A stretch of 64,000 nt of DNA from Glossina fuscipes (lineage: Eukaryota; Arthropoda; Insecta; Diptera; Glossinidae), in NCBI RefSeq assembly GCF_014805625.2, contig NW_023998450.1:101172-165171 (forward strand), in the 5' to 3' direction. The translations under genes and the position numbers were made by a program. Below, in pieces: positions 37,154-47,089 of the stretch (its first letter is position 1; each line of letters starts with the position of its first letter). Under the pieces are notes generated by a model. That model was not told the origin of the DNA. It made no database searches and saw only the letters and a program-made list of their open reading frames with translations.

Positions 37154-37360
37154 TTGATAATCAAATAACAATAGATTGAGTTTAAAACGAACTAAGTGAG
37201 TGTGTTAGCAAATAAACAGAAAAAGGTATACACATTTACCACATCTGGTAGAAATTCAAATTCTTTGTTATGTACAATAAGACCTTAAGTGCAATGTATT
37301 ATACAAACGTAATCTTGTTAAGTCATTCTATAATAGGCCCTATCATAGTGCTTATGCGTA

Positions 37361-37703
37361 TCACAGGTTAGTATCTATCAAGACAGAACACAGAAAAAGG
37401 GTTATATTGAGGATGGGCTGTAAAGGCGTTACGCGTTTTTGCAGCCGGATATTACCACTCACAAATTTGGATAAAACCATAGCAACTAGGAAACTCCCCG
37501 AACTGCCGCTCCGAAACGGCAAGTGAATAAGACACAAGAACTTCCACGCGTCCATCAATATGTCCGGAAAAACTTGAATATTTCTTCCTTTTATTATAAA
37601 TTTTCCAACGACGGAGCACGGAATAGCGACACGGTAGATGCTGCAGCCCATCGTTCTTTATGCTTCTACTACTTCTTCTAGCTGTCGTTCTAAAGACGCT
37701 CAA
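37361..37703 (-). other. Open frames of uncertain status
   Basis: Two overlapping minus-strand frames (37361-37651, 96 codons; 37452-37703, 83 codons) lie in an island that is more GC-rich than its surroundings. One reads SGHIDGRVEVLVSYSLAVSE, the other RSGSSGSFLVAMVLSKFVSG. I recognise neither. The island may be an old repeat or a host exon. The frames conflict, so at most one could be real. Confidence 0.2.
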
Positions 37704-40069
37704 ACCTTTTCTACTGCGGTAAACTATAATGTCATCATAATAGAACCATTACATTCTTTACGTTGTCTGCATTTCTGAAATAATAATCCACAGGAAGTTG
37801 GTATTCCGAAATTTATCTCAATCTAAGCAAACTTGGTCTAGTTTATATTCAAACCATTGACCTTAAAAGTATCCGCGGAATCTTAATTGAGCTAATTTTT
37901 GCGTACTCCCGTACAATTCCATCTTACCTGTTCCCATCCAGTTTAGCCTGATGTATTTTAAGGAAATATGCTGGTACCTTGCGTATGATGAAAGTCTAAG
38001 GAGGAACGATGTCCAATTTAGACGAGCTATCTCTTTTATTCATTTATTTTAACCTAATATGTCTGCGAAGTACACGACGCGCGTAATCATTGCAGCCTGT
38101 TTCTCGCAACTATGGTCACGTTAAGCTTCATACACTGAATGGAAACAAAGTAAATTTTATTCTATGATAAACTGATTGAATTAATAAGATCCACCTTAAT
38201 ATGTATCGTATACCACATAACGTCATATACTTACCTTAAACCAATCTAAAAATTTACAAAAAAATTCAATTATTCCTGCTCAGAACACTTTACTTAATCC
38301 TTCATGTTCGATTATTGCACTTATATAAATTTAGTGATGTTTTTTGTAAGAAAAGCAAAAAGAGTTTCTCTCCTTTCCCAGTTGTCTTTCAAATGCTCAG
38401 CACTACTTTTTTAATACAATTTTGCTCTCCTTTGTCTTCACTCGTTGTGCCATTGAGAGTTTTTAACGAGCTTTAATTAAAGGCATCAGTTGCTAAATAC
38501 CCAATGATTGTCGATTTAAGCCGCCAATTGTAAAAACGCTGCCTGTCATATCAAAGCGTAACCGTGCGCTCACATTTAAAGGACTGGGAGGCAATCAACT
38601 CAGAAAGAGAACAAAAATTGTAAAGAATATAAAGTATTGGGCTTAGGTCGCTACTTTGGATATTTATTATCATTTACTGATATTATTCAAAAGAATCTCT
38701 ATTATCAACGAAGATGCTAAGGTTTCAGTTGTAAGCTTATATTTCTTTGTAATTATCAAAACAAATTTTAACAGGCAACCGGTTAGACGGAAAATTTGAT
38801 CCCAGAGTCTTACTCCAATCGCGACGCAAGAAATGGATTTTGTCTATGGTGACATACTGCATGTTATATTTAGAATGCACTTTGCTTATAAGTAGGAGAA
38901 AATGAAAGGCTACCAAAATAAAAACGTTGTGAAGCATTTACAAAGCCTACAGTAAATAAAAGCTGTTAACTAAAAAAATTACAAAAAGAGTTAATTGTAT
39001 TGATATGTTCAGGCTGGTCGACACTAGTCTGAATACAATTGTTATAAAATTGAGTGAACAACGAAAAAAGGAAAAAAAAATGTCGTGAACACAACAGAAG
39101 GCATCATGAAATTGGAAAAAGCAATTACATAAGACCTAAAGTAGATTTTCTTATAAAGAAAAAAAAAAAACGAAGAAAACTGTAAAGACAATTAAGAGAC
39201 CAGAAGGGAAGCTGGATTCGCATCTCATTAATTTACTATCCTATTATTAGTTATTTTTTTATATCGTATTTTAGGTCTTGGTGCAAAACGGAGCAGGTAA
39301 GATAAGATAAAATGTATTGAGCAATATTACTTTACAGTCCGTTTTCTCTTGAAACTTGGTAAGTAAAATCTTCAATTCGCTTTTGTAAATTCAATGAAAT
39401 CTACGCTAGGCTGTCGAATATCAAATAATGGCTTCTTTTTCATTTCGAGTAGTACTGACTTCAAACCTCACTTCAGCCATCGAAACACTTTTTCTGAAGC
39501 TAGGTCGGGTTTCGATCACAACTCTCTCTACCAAAATGGGATAAATACCCAGAATAGTATTTAATTATTGTTCTCAAATATTTTCAACGTTTTTGTATTG
39601 CAAAGAGTTGCAAAACTTGCTTTGACATCTTTTCATTAAGGATTTGTTATAATCATCTAAGTCTACTGACGTACAATGTGATGCATATTTTTACAGCTTT
39701 GAAAGCTAATGTCCGGATTGGTGATAAATTAATCCAATGAGTGGCGAGATAACTAATGATTGTTTACAATTACAATTTGCAAATCAAAGAACATGGTTGC
39801 ATTAATGTAAAGAAAATTAACTTACCAATAAAAGGAGCTTGGTTGTACTCTTGGCAAAATTTCTGAAGATGACATTTATGCGTTTAAGCGTAAAGTGTAA
39901 AGTTGGGCGACTCCAAGGTGCCTTAATCTGCATAAACACAAACGTTTAAGATCAGCCTGACCTTCCAGGGAAAGGACCTGTTTTGTGGTGACCGTACGTT
40001 TGTAATGCTCATAAGCATAGCAAGCTTGGAGGAGATTGCCATATTATTCATTTTTCGGACGGGGTATGG
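37704..40069. other. Gene-free stretch
   Basis: No supported gene other than the doubtful small frame at 38737-38937. A-rich runs occur at 39060-39080 and 39160-39172. Confidence 0.5.
38737..38937 (-). other. Small frame with signal-peptide-like start
   Basis: The 66-codon minus-strand frame begins with ATG and a hydrophobic stretch (MLHNVFILVAFHFLLLISKV) ending near HSK, which resembles a secretion signal. The remainder is polar and ends in KICFDNYKEI. Hydrophobic starts also arise easily by chance in T-rich DNA. There is no homologue I can name. Confidence 0.15.
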
Positions 40070-40480
40070 TAAAGTGGACACTTAAAAGGCAGATGATCAT
40101 CTTGATACCTGAACATATCTGTGAGTTAAATGATCGAATACGACAAGTATACGATAGATGTGAGCGCTTTGAAAATTCAAGAATCAACTATGAATAGACT
40201 CATGGGTGTGTATATACATGAAGTCTAAAAAATGGACTATACACATAGTACTATATATACATATACATGGTATCTAAAGAATGGACTTATGCGATCCAGG
40301 TTCACACCGCTAATTTTTTTGCTCAATGGCTACATCAGACTAACTTTCATCATGACGCATTAAAAATTAGGCTTTTTGGAATACGAGAGTTTTCTAAGAA
40401 TTTTTATGTGGAAAAGTGTATGCGATCAAGTTCAAGAATTTTTAGATGGTTAACAATGCAGACTAAAAAAGATTAAGAAA
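40070..40480 (+). repeat. Dispersed repeat family A, degenerate copy
   Basis: The blocks CTAACTTTCATCATGACGCA, TTAAAAATTAGGCTTTTTGG and ATACGAGAG correspond to the family A sub-unit (CTTTCACTATAACGTATTAA, then a TTTTCTG block, at 23110-23150 and 23260-23300). The left half is poorly preserved. Confidence 0.45.
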
Positions 40481-41101
40481 AGATCAATCATTCTTCTCGG
40501 CATTCAAGCTAAGAATACATTTCGGTTGCCTTACATGTAGAAATTACGAAAAAAGGGAGATTTCAATCAAACCTAATCTGTGTTTCTTTATCCATACAAC
40601 TTGTACTTGTTTCTGAGCATGGCTTTTTATCATCAAAACCGTCTGAGTTTGTATAAGACTTTGTAGTAACTTCAAGGATATTTAAATCAAGAACTTAAGT
40701 GACTTTCTTTACAGATTAAAAGAATTATACAGAGACCACTACAATCGCTAGGAGACCCAGCAAAACATTGTAAAATGAAACGAATCTTATCAAATTTGTG
40801 GCTCATTTTAAAAACGCTGTTACTTTCGGTTAAATTAATACAAAATGTTTTTTTTTTAATTTATGAAAGCCACGTCCTTTTTCCTTGAGCTGTTATGTAA
40901 AGCACCTAAGACATAAGATATGCTTACGAAAGCTCTGACATAAGTAAAGAATCTAGCCTGCTCCTGCCACATGTGTCGCCGCGGTTAGAAATAAATTGAT
41001 TGATACGCAGGACTTTCTTTTCTTTATCATCCGGTCTTGTTTCGGAATTATTATTTAGTTCCACCCAGCAGCTAAATTTGCCATATGTCTAAAAAGGCAG
41101 A
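40481..41101. other. Non-coding stretch
   Basis: No gene or repeat is recognised; AT-rich with a T run at 40848-40857. Confidence 0.5.
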
Positions 41102-41103
41102 TA

Positions 41104-41127
41104 CACTCAAACCTGTTTTTGTGCGGT
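41104..41127 (+). repeat. Left terminal inverted repeat
   Basis: It begins CACTCAAACCTG and ends GTGCGGT, and pairs with the right end with one mismatch. Confidence 0.85.
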
Positions 41128-41265
41128 CTTTTTTTATGCGCTTTTTTGTGCGATTCTTTTTGTGCGATTCTTTTTTTGTGCGGTATATGAATATCGACAC
41201 ATTGAATTTCGCCGAGAGGTTAGGTCAAACTGAACTGTGTTGGCATCACTGTTTTTGCTATCAGT

Positions 41266-41538
41266 GTGTATGTACACATTGGTTTTGACTCTTTCAGCGA
41301 AAATGATCTTATTGAAATGATTGAGGACGAAACCGTAAATGATAGTGACATTATCAATAACTTAACAGATCATGAAGACGGACAAGAAGAAGCGGAATCT
41401 ATTACAGCGGATAAAATATATGCAGCGATCCAGCTTTGCAGCAAAAAAAAAAAATCAACTGTAGTCTCTTCAAGTGACGAAAGCGATTACGAACCCGTTT
41501 ATCGCAAAAATATGCGCGTTTTGAACTACGACGAGTAG
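41266..41538 (+). pseudogene. Tigger/pogo transposase C-terminal fragment
   Basis: The frame reads FSENDLIEMIEDETVNDSDI, then DHEDGQEEAESITADKIYAA and later SSSDESDYEPVY before the stop. A segment of the form (S/T)ENDIIEMV followed by an acidic linker and a helical stretch is typical of the end of CENP-B/Tigger/jerky-type DDE transposases, after the catalytic core. The helix-turn-helix and the DDE core are missing. The fragment lies inside well-defined terminal repeats, which supports the assignment. No full-length version is present in this window. Confidence 0.6.
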
Positions 41539-41692
41539 TATTGAATTATGTACATTTTGAAAATTTCTCCTTGTTTAAAATTAGAAATTAAAATTTTTTT
41601 AAATGTTTCAATGTGTAATTTAATTATTTATTTTGTTTGGAAAGCACTTTCTTGCTATTTCGTGAAGCTTTGACATATTTTCTAAGTGAGAC

Positions 41693-41728
41693 TTTTTTTA
41701 TGCGGTCCCTCTCTACCGCATAAAAAAA
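41693..41728. repeat. Subterminal inverted repeat
   Basis: TTTTTTTATGCGGT and its exact reverse complement are separated by CCCTCTCT. A diverged copy of the same arrangement (TGCGGTCCCTATCTACCGCA at 41812-41831) abuts the right end of the element. These may be extra transposase-binding sites (inference). Confidence 0.75.
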
Positions 41729-41827
41729 ATTTTCTTTAATATGCTGTGAAAAATTATTTCTTATAGCTATTTATGCAGTTTTTGAATATTTTTTTTTTGT
41801 GCGGTTTTTTTTCTGCGGTCCCTATCT

Positions 41828-41851
41828 ACCGCACAAAAACAGGTTTGACTG
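41828..41851 (-). repeat. Right terminal inverted repeat
   Basis: It is the reverse complement of the left terminal repeat with one mismatch, followed by TA. Confidence 0.85.
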
Positions 41852-41869
41852 TATTGTGCAGGATTTTTA

Positions 41870-42650
41870 CTTACTATTATACCCATCAGTGAAGGATGGG
41901 TATATTTATTTGAAAACGTCTGCAACACCTAGAAGGAACATAAGAAATTCCACAATGTATATATTCTTGATCAGGAACAAATTCTACATCGATTTAATCA
42001 TGTCCGTCAGTGTAATGTCTGTTGTAAATATTACTCTGGCCGCAAAAATGAAGCAATTGGCTTCAAATTTGGCGGAAACATTGAAAGTTCTTGCACAAAA
42101 GTTCGTATTGAAAATGGACCAAATCAGTCGAAGGACACGCCCAACGCACCACATAGACTGAGAATACCTCTATTTTTTAAATGGAATAAAAAATTGGCTT
42201 TTTGCTCATTACTCATAAACTATAGCAAATGCATGTATAAAGATTTGAACTCATATTCTATGGGCGATGGTGTAGCATTTTCACACAAAAATGGAAAAAT
42301 TGACCAAGCCCACCCAATATTACAGCGTATCAAAATTGAATTATTTTTTCAATGCCTTTATAATACGCAGAAAAAAGCTTCAAAAACCCCATAAAGTATG
42401 CAGATTCTTGGTTAGTTACAACCCTTAAATGCACCTAAACGTGTCCGCCTGTTCGTCTGTCCATCTGTCTATTTGCGTAACATCGTAGCATTTGTGGTAA
42501 ACATTCTCCCGTCAGCGAAAATCAAGATGTCGCAAACAAATTTGCGAAAGAATGTGGAATGGACCTAAACTTTTCAAAGGGCACGCCCACAACGCCCACA
42601 TGCCAGTACAACAAAATTTTTATTTTGAAAGAAATCAGCTGCGCGCTTTC
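41870..42650 (-). repeat. Dispersed repeat family C, long copy
   Basis: Read on the minus strand it holds, in order, a GGACAGACGAACAGG string (42450), GTTTATGAGTAATGAGCAAA (42200), GACGGACATGATTAAATCGA (42000), TGATCAAGAATATATACATT (41970) and a terminal hairpin (41878-41904). The order agrees with the plus-strand copy at 52290-53000 (ACGGACGGATTGACTAAATC, then GGTCAAGAATATATATACTT). Frames inside (41799-42161, 42194-42394) are not conserved between copies. Confidence 0.65.
41878..41904. repeat. Ten-base hairpin in repeat C
   Basis: TATACCCATC and GATGGGTATA are perfect reverse complements separated by AGTGAAG. The hairpin lies close to the 3' boundary of the repeat in its minus-strand orientation, only about 25 bases from the neighbouring Tigger-like element. 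Confidence 0.85.
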
Positions 42651-42710
42651 TTTATTATAGATTATGAGAATTTTGTGCTTTTACTTCTGTTGTCTCTTTT
42701 TGAGTATCTG

Positions 42711-42734
42711 ATTTATTTATTTATTTATTTATTT
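42711..42734 (-). repeat. (AAAT)n tail of LINE
   Basis: Six AAAT units on the minus strand end the 3' region. Simple-repeat tails instead of poly(A) are common in several LINE clades. Confidence 0.8.
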
Positions 42735-42793
42735 TACTTATTCACGAAACTCAACTAAACAAATAACAGTTGAGCTCAATTGGCTCTTAATGC

Positions 42794-42801
42794 AAAACTT
42801 A

Positions 42802-42806
<5 letters not shown>
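42794..42806 (+). repeat. Target-site duplication of SINE, left
   Basis: AAAACTTATATTA, identical to 42993-43005. Confidence 0.85.
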
Positions 42807-42835
<29 letters not shown>

Positions 42836-42923
42836 TTCTCCATAGAAATAAATTCTAAGAGTAAACTCTTAAAAGCACCCTCATCTAAGGCAATCGGCTT
42901 TTATTAAAAACTCTACCGCACTT

Positions 42924-42935
42924 GAAATTCGAACC
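42924..42935 (-). promoter_or_regulatory. RNA polymerase III B box of SINE
   Basis: GGTTCGAATTTC on the minus strand agrees with the consensus GGTTCGANNCC except near its end. It lies about 48 bases downstream of the A box-like sequence. Confidence 0.7.
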
Positions 42936-42966
42936 CACGACCATTGACTTGCTAGTCGAGATTCCT

Positions 42967-42985
42967 CGCCTTCGGCTACTCAGGC
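42967..42985 (-). promoter_or_regulatory. RNA polymerase III A box-like region of SINE
   Basis: GCCTGAGTAGCCGAAGGCG on the minus strand resembles the D-arm of a tRNA gene. Similarity to the TGGCNNAGTGG consensus is only moderate. Confidence 0.55.
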
Positions 42986-42992
42986 GAATTTT

Positions 42993-43005
42993 AAAACTTA
43001 TATTA
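42993..43005 (+). repeat. Target-site duplication of SINE, right
   Basis: AAAACTTATATTA, identical to 42794-42806. Confidence 0.85.
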
Positions 43006-43231
43006 ATTAATAATAAAACTTAGTATAAGTATAATAAAACAAATAGGAAAAAAAAAAAGAAAAAGAAAAAAAAAAGCATGTACACTATCAGCATAGAGCT
43101 ACACTTACAACCGGTACAAGACCAAATTGCAAATGAACCCCTAAGCCATCGCAAACATGGATAAGCCTGGCAACCGATAATAATTAACAATAATTCATTT
43201 TCGAATTGTAACGACTTTTTAAGGATAAAAG

Positions 43232-46092
43232 CTAGTTTAAGTACGACATAGGTAAATCGCGCGTATTAAGCAATGTTGCTTCAATGGACTTTAAAGAGTC
43301 CGATAACGAGAATAAGTGATAGACGTCATTGAGGTTCTTGCAAACGACTCTGAACGGATTAAACAGCTCATAATTATATTTACACTGACTAAGCTTAACC
43401 AAGATAAAGTGCCTAGAGAAGCAGTTAGGGACATTAAAGCATATTTCACCCAGTAATGAAGGCGAGTCAATAGCACCATTTATTACTTTGATTAGAAAGG
43501 AAACGCCAAGAACAAATCTACGTTTCACGAAAGACGGTAAGGACAACAGAAGCAACTTATTCTGATAGAGGGGAAGAGAGGCAATCGGATCCCAACCCAA
43601 ATTTCTAAGGGCAAACAGCAAGAATTGCTTTTGAACACATTCAATTGAATCTACGTAGCACCTATATGAAGGAGACCACACAACAGAGGCATACTCGAGT
43701 ATGGGTCTAGCCAAACACATGTACAGCCTTTTCGTAATGTAGGGATCATCAGCTCTTTGGACCGCCTTTTTATAAAACCAAGCGTGGACCTAGCTTTGCT
43801 TAACGAGAGCTCAATATGCAAATTGAAACGTAACCTATGGTCAAATAGAACACCGAAATCTGTGATTGTCGCCCAACTTATGCGAATCAATGAAAAATGA
43901 ATGACTTTCTTCGTGAGAAAGAAAGCTTCTTACATTTACTCAGATTTACTTTCAGAAGATTCAAAGAGCACCATGCAACAAAATTATCCAAGTCACCTTG
44001 AAGCTGATGTGATTGCGATTCAACAGAGAAGGAAGAAAACTGTTTCACATGATCAGCATACATTAAAATCTGGCTGGAATTAACCACCGATGGGAGATCG
44101 TTAATGTATAAACTAAACAAAATGGGACCTAAGTGACTTCCTTGAGGTACGCCAGATGTAACGGGGAATTCATCCGAAGTGATAAAGTTGAACAAAACCC
44201 TGAAGGATCTGTTGTGCAGATAAGAGCTTATCCATTTCACTAAGTAGGGTGGGAAACCAGAGGCTTGGAGTTTAAAGATAAGTAAGTTATGTTTAACCAT
44301 ATCAAATGCTTTGCTTAAATCAGTGTAAATAACATCTGTGCGAGAGCCACTAGAAAAAGCCTGGAAAACTTGACAGATAAACTCTAACAAGTTGGTGACT
44401 GTAGATCGCCCTTTCCGAAAGCCGTGCTGGTGCGGAAAAATATACGAATTAATGGCAAAGGCCAGATGCTGAGTCACAATTTGCTTAAACAACTTGGGCA
44501 AGATACTCAACTTGGCTACGCCTCTGTAGTTCTCAACAAATTGTCTACTTCCACTCTTGTGGATAGGAATAAGGAAACTACTCTTCCAACATGAAGGGAA
44601 AACACCTAAATACAAGGACAAGTTAAAAATCTTTGATATCACACCACATAACTCGACAGCGCAAGATTTAAGTACGCATGATGGAATTCCATCAGGTCCA
44701 AGCGAACAACTATATTTTAGAGAGCTCAACCCTTTAAAAACGTCATCTTCCGAAATAACCAAGTTAGGAATTGAAACCGAGTTAGTTATAGGATATGGGT
44801 AGTTTGCTGATAAATCGAAATTAGCAATCGAAAAGTTTCGTCGGAAATACTCAGCAAAGAGATTTGCGCTTTCAAAATCATCCAAAGAATCAGAGCCATT
44901 AAAAGAAACATGAGAGGGATATGTGGATATTTTTCTTTTAGAGTTAATAAATTTAAAAAAGAATTTAGGATTAGCAAACAGAGAGGATTTAATGAACTGA
45001 AGGTACCTGCAGTAATAATGATAGTTGAGGGAGTTAAATCTATGCCTCGCCACCGAGTAAGCGAAATAGTCGAGCGCAGAGCCACTTTTCGAATATTTTT
45101 TGAATAGCGAGTTTTTCCTATTCTTGTGATATTTAATTGTCTTATTAAACCACGGGGGACACCTGCTTCGAGGTCGACACTGCTTGATCGGAACAGATAC
45201 AGCAATAGCTAGATTTAATGTATTATAGAATGATGACAATAAGCTTTCAATACTACCGGTTGAGAAATCATGCCGCAAATACGAAAGACGATGTCTTAGC
45301 AATACAATATTGATTTTATGAAAATCATAATAATTATTTGAAAAAGTTTGATTAGGCTCATTAAGGCAGTACGGATAATAAGGATCCTCAGGTAAGCTAA
45401 AACATGGACAACGATTTACACTAATCTCAGGGAAATTGGCAAAGCAGAGATCAAGCAATCTACCATTACAATTAGGGTATGCTTGTATTGAACTAAATTA
45501 TGATCAAATAATTCGTTAAAGAACACAACAGCTCTATCAGATGTTGAAGTAGGAATCAAACAGCCAGAATTATCACTGTTACACCAAGTGACTTGAGGCA
45601 AGTCGAAGTCGACCAACACAACTATCAAATCGGTGGGTTTTGACTGCTTGGCCACTTCACAATTGGGGGCGGCCTGCTTCTTCTAAATGGACATATCAGA
45701 ATTTGAGGGAATATAGGAGCAGGTTATAAATAGATGTTTATTGGGCATTTTCGCACGAATAGTGATAAATTCAACGTCAGGAGAAGTGGGAATTCAATTA
45801 AATTTGATGGGACTGACGCAGATATGGCAATTAATACACCACCAGCAATGTGATTCACTCGATCATTTCTAAAGACTTGGAAAGAATTGTGAAAAAGTTC
45901 CGACGAATTAAGATCGGGTTTTAGCCAAGTTTCAGTGAAGGCAATACAAAAAAACTCCGTACACACTGAATTTAGAAAAGTAGAACGAATTTTTGAGTTT
46001 AGGCCCCTAACATTTTGAAAAATGAGAGATAATGGGTCTGAAGAAACATTTAGTTTTTTGAAGGCGACAAGACTATTGCCCCGTAATACCAA
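43232..46092 (-). pseudogene. LINE ORF2: endonuclease and reverse transcriptase
   Basis: Minus-strand pieces in different frames follow each other: 46092-45724 (endonuclease start: IFQNVRGLNSKIRSTF, FTETWLKPDL with the catalytic Glu, GGVLIAI), 45655-45416 (LVDFDLPQVTW, family GDFNxP), 45458-43887 (LGPDGIPS, NYRGVAKLS, HGFRKGRST, DVIYTDLSKAFD, SGVPQGSHLGPILF, YADH, LSKCKKLSFSR), 43890-43651 (FGVLFDHRLRFNLHI) and 43720-43232 (RPILEYASVVWSP to the final stop). The whole, about 950 codons, equals a full ORF2. At least three frameshifts break it. In the catalytic box the second Asp is His (codon 44049-44051, GAT to CAT), so the polymerase would be inactive even in the intact frame. Function in an intact copy: nicking the target and reverse transcribing the element RNA. 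Confidence 0.92.
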
Positions 46093-47089
46093 AGGGGATG
46101 ATCTCGAGGGATAAATTCTTTAATTAAGGATCCAACTGGCCACAATGGTTTGTTTAGAAACATGTCACTGTTTTCTGTCGGAACTAGTATTTTAAAAGAG
46201 GAGATTGCCCTAAATTGAGAAGGAGCCATTTTAAAAATGCTAACGCGCTTTAAGTTGACTGATGGGACTTTCGCCGCCAGATAACTTTTTATATTATCTA
46301 CCAATGTTTCAGGTGCCAGTCTTGACATAAATATAGCTTATCTGGGAAAAACTGCCATCAAGCAAATGTCATTACTTGGAACAGGAGGGTTCACGGTTGG
46401 GGAGTTTAGAGTTAAGGAGAATATAGATGGCGTTATCGCCCTTGCACCAGCAGCTTGTGCGACTTGCCCAGTCTGGTGACCAGCGTTCACATGCGAACAG
46501 CCAGGGGTAGAGGATGGTTTATTTTTCTCTTCATTATTTTTAGGCGATGGCGCTTGATTAGAGTGAGTGGCGGCTCTGGGCGGAGATACCCTTGCCACTT
46601 CAGCGTAGCTTAAAACCGAAGGATTTGCTGGCTTATTTGTAACTGTTTTGTTACCAACCCACTCAGCAATATCGGAAGCATTAACGTTCATTTTTGAGTT
46701 AGAGGGAGCGGTAACTTGAACCAACGAATCAGATTTGGAGGAACTCAGAATTGACGTCCCACACGCTACGCTACCAGTTGTTATTTTTCTGGCTTGGGTA
46801 GAAGATGAGTGCTCAATAAAACGACACTCATCAAACCTAGACTTAATTAGCTCAAACTTCTTCTACAAGGAGCTGAGATTTCTACTCAATTCCGAGAAAC
46901 CATTTCGCGTGTCCCGCTGCCTACAGTCAAGACATGACCATCTTTAGACGGGTCAGCGACTGCATCAGCAGCACGGCGAAGAATACCGGCACACTTTGGA
47001 TGATCAAAGCGTTCGCAGAGCCAACAAGAAAGGAATCTATCCGATTCCGGGCCTGATTTTGCGCGACAAGGTGTATATAAACACTCCAT
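46050..47089 (-). pseudogene. LINE ORF1 with PHD-like zinc finger
   Basis: It begins at the ATG at 47089 (MECLYTPC) with a Cys/His cluster ending SCWLCERFDHPKC, a PHD-like pattern known in CR1-group ORF1 proteins. A frameshift near 46890 leads to SRNLSSL-stop-KKFELIKSRFDE. Then 46724-46338 gives a low-complexity Pro/Ser/Asn-rich linker, and after an in-frame TAA at 46338-46340 the C-terminal domain follows: FMSRLAPETLVDNIKSYLAA, FRAISSFKILVP and LWPVGSLIKEFIPRD. These last motifs match the usual ORF1 C-terminus, a nucleic acid-binding RRM-like domain. It overlaps ORF2 by about 40 bases as often seen. At least two stops and one frameshift make it non-functional. Confidence 0.8.

Larger units (their letters stand above)
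33579..37360. other. Gene-free stretch with microsatellites
   Basis: No supported gene. It contains AT-rich dinucleotide runs at 36478-36541 and an AAT run at 37133-37153. A short perfect hairpin (CCTGTC-TAC-GACAGG) lies at 35473-35487. Confidence 0.5.
41104..41851 (+). mobile_element. Short Tigger/pogo-like transposon
   Basis: The element is 748 bp with terminal inverted repeats CACTCAAACCTGTTTTTGTG (left) and CAGTCAAACCTGTTTTTGTG (reverse complement of the right end). Over 24 bases to GTGCGGT there is a single mismatch. Both ends are flanked by TA (41102-41103 and 41852-41853). Inside, 41266-41538 encodes what looks like the acidic C-terminus of a Tigger/pogo transposase. Next to both ends lie several copies of TTTTTTGTGCGG-like motifs, and on the right a 14-base perfect inverted repeat (41693-41706 with 41715-41728). 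It is a deletion derivative that would depend on a full-length relative. Confidence 0.8.
42807..42992 (-). mobile_element. tRNA-derived SINE nested in the LINE
   Basis: On the minus strand it starts AAAATTCGCC, has a pol III A box-like GCCTGAGTAGCCGAAGGCG (42967-42985), an anticodon-arm-like GACTAGCAAGTC and a good B box GGTTCGAATTTC (42924-42935) at the spacing found in tRNA genes. A tRNA-unrelated part of about 80 bases follows and ends in (TAA)n (42807-42834). The perfect 13-base direct repeats on both sides show insertion by target-primed reverse transcription. The 3' part is similar to the LINE end at 11651-11740. The insertion lies between ORF2 and the (AAAT)n tail of the host LINE, so it is the younger of the two. 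Confidence 0.85.

Noticed and set aside
41085..41288. Small Phe-rich protein
   Set aside because: The frame is produced by the repeated TTTTTTGTGCGG motif inside the Tigger-like element.
42885..42985. Functional tRNA gene on the minus strand
   Set aside because: The A and B boxes are tRNA-like, but the acceptor and anticodon stems do not pair properly, and the sequence continues into a TAA-tailed element flanked by target duplications. It is a SINE.
43901..45107. Plus-strand frames opposite the reverse transcriptase
   Set aside because: They are antisense shadows of the LINE ORF2.
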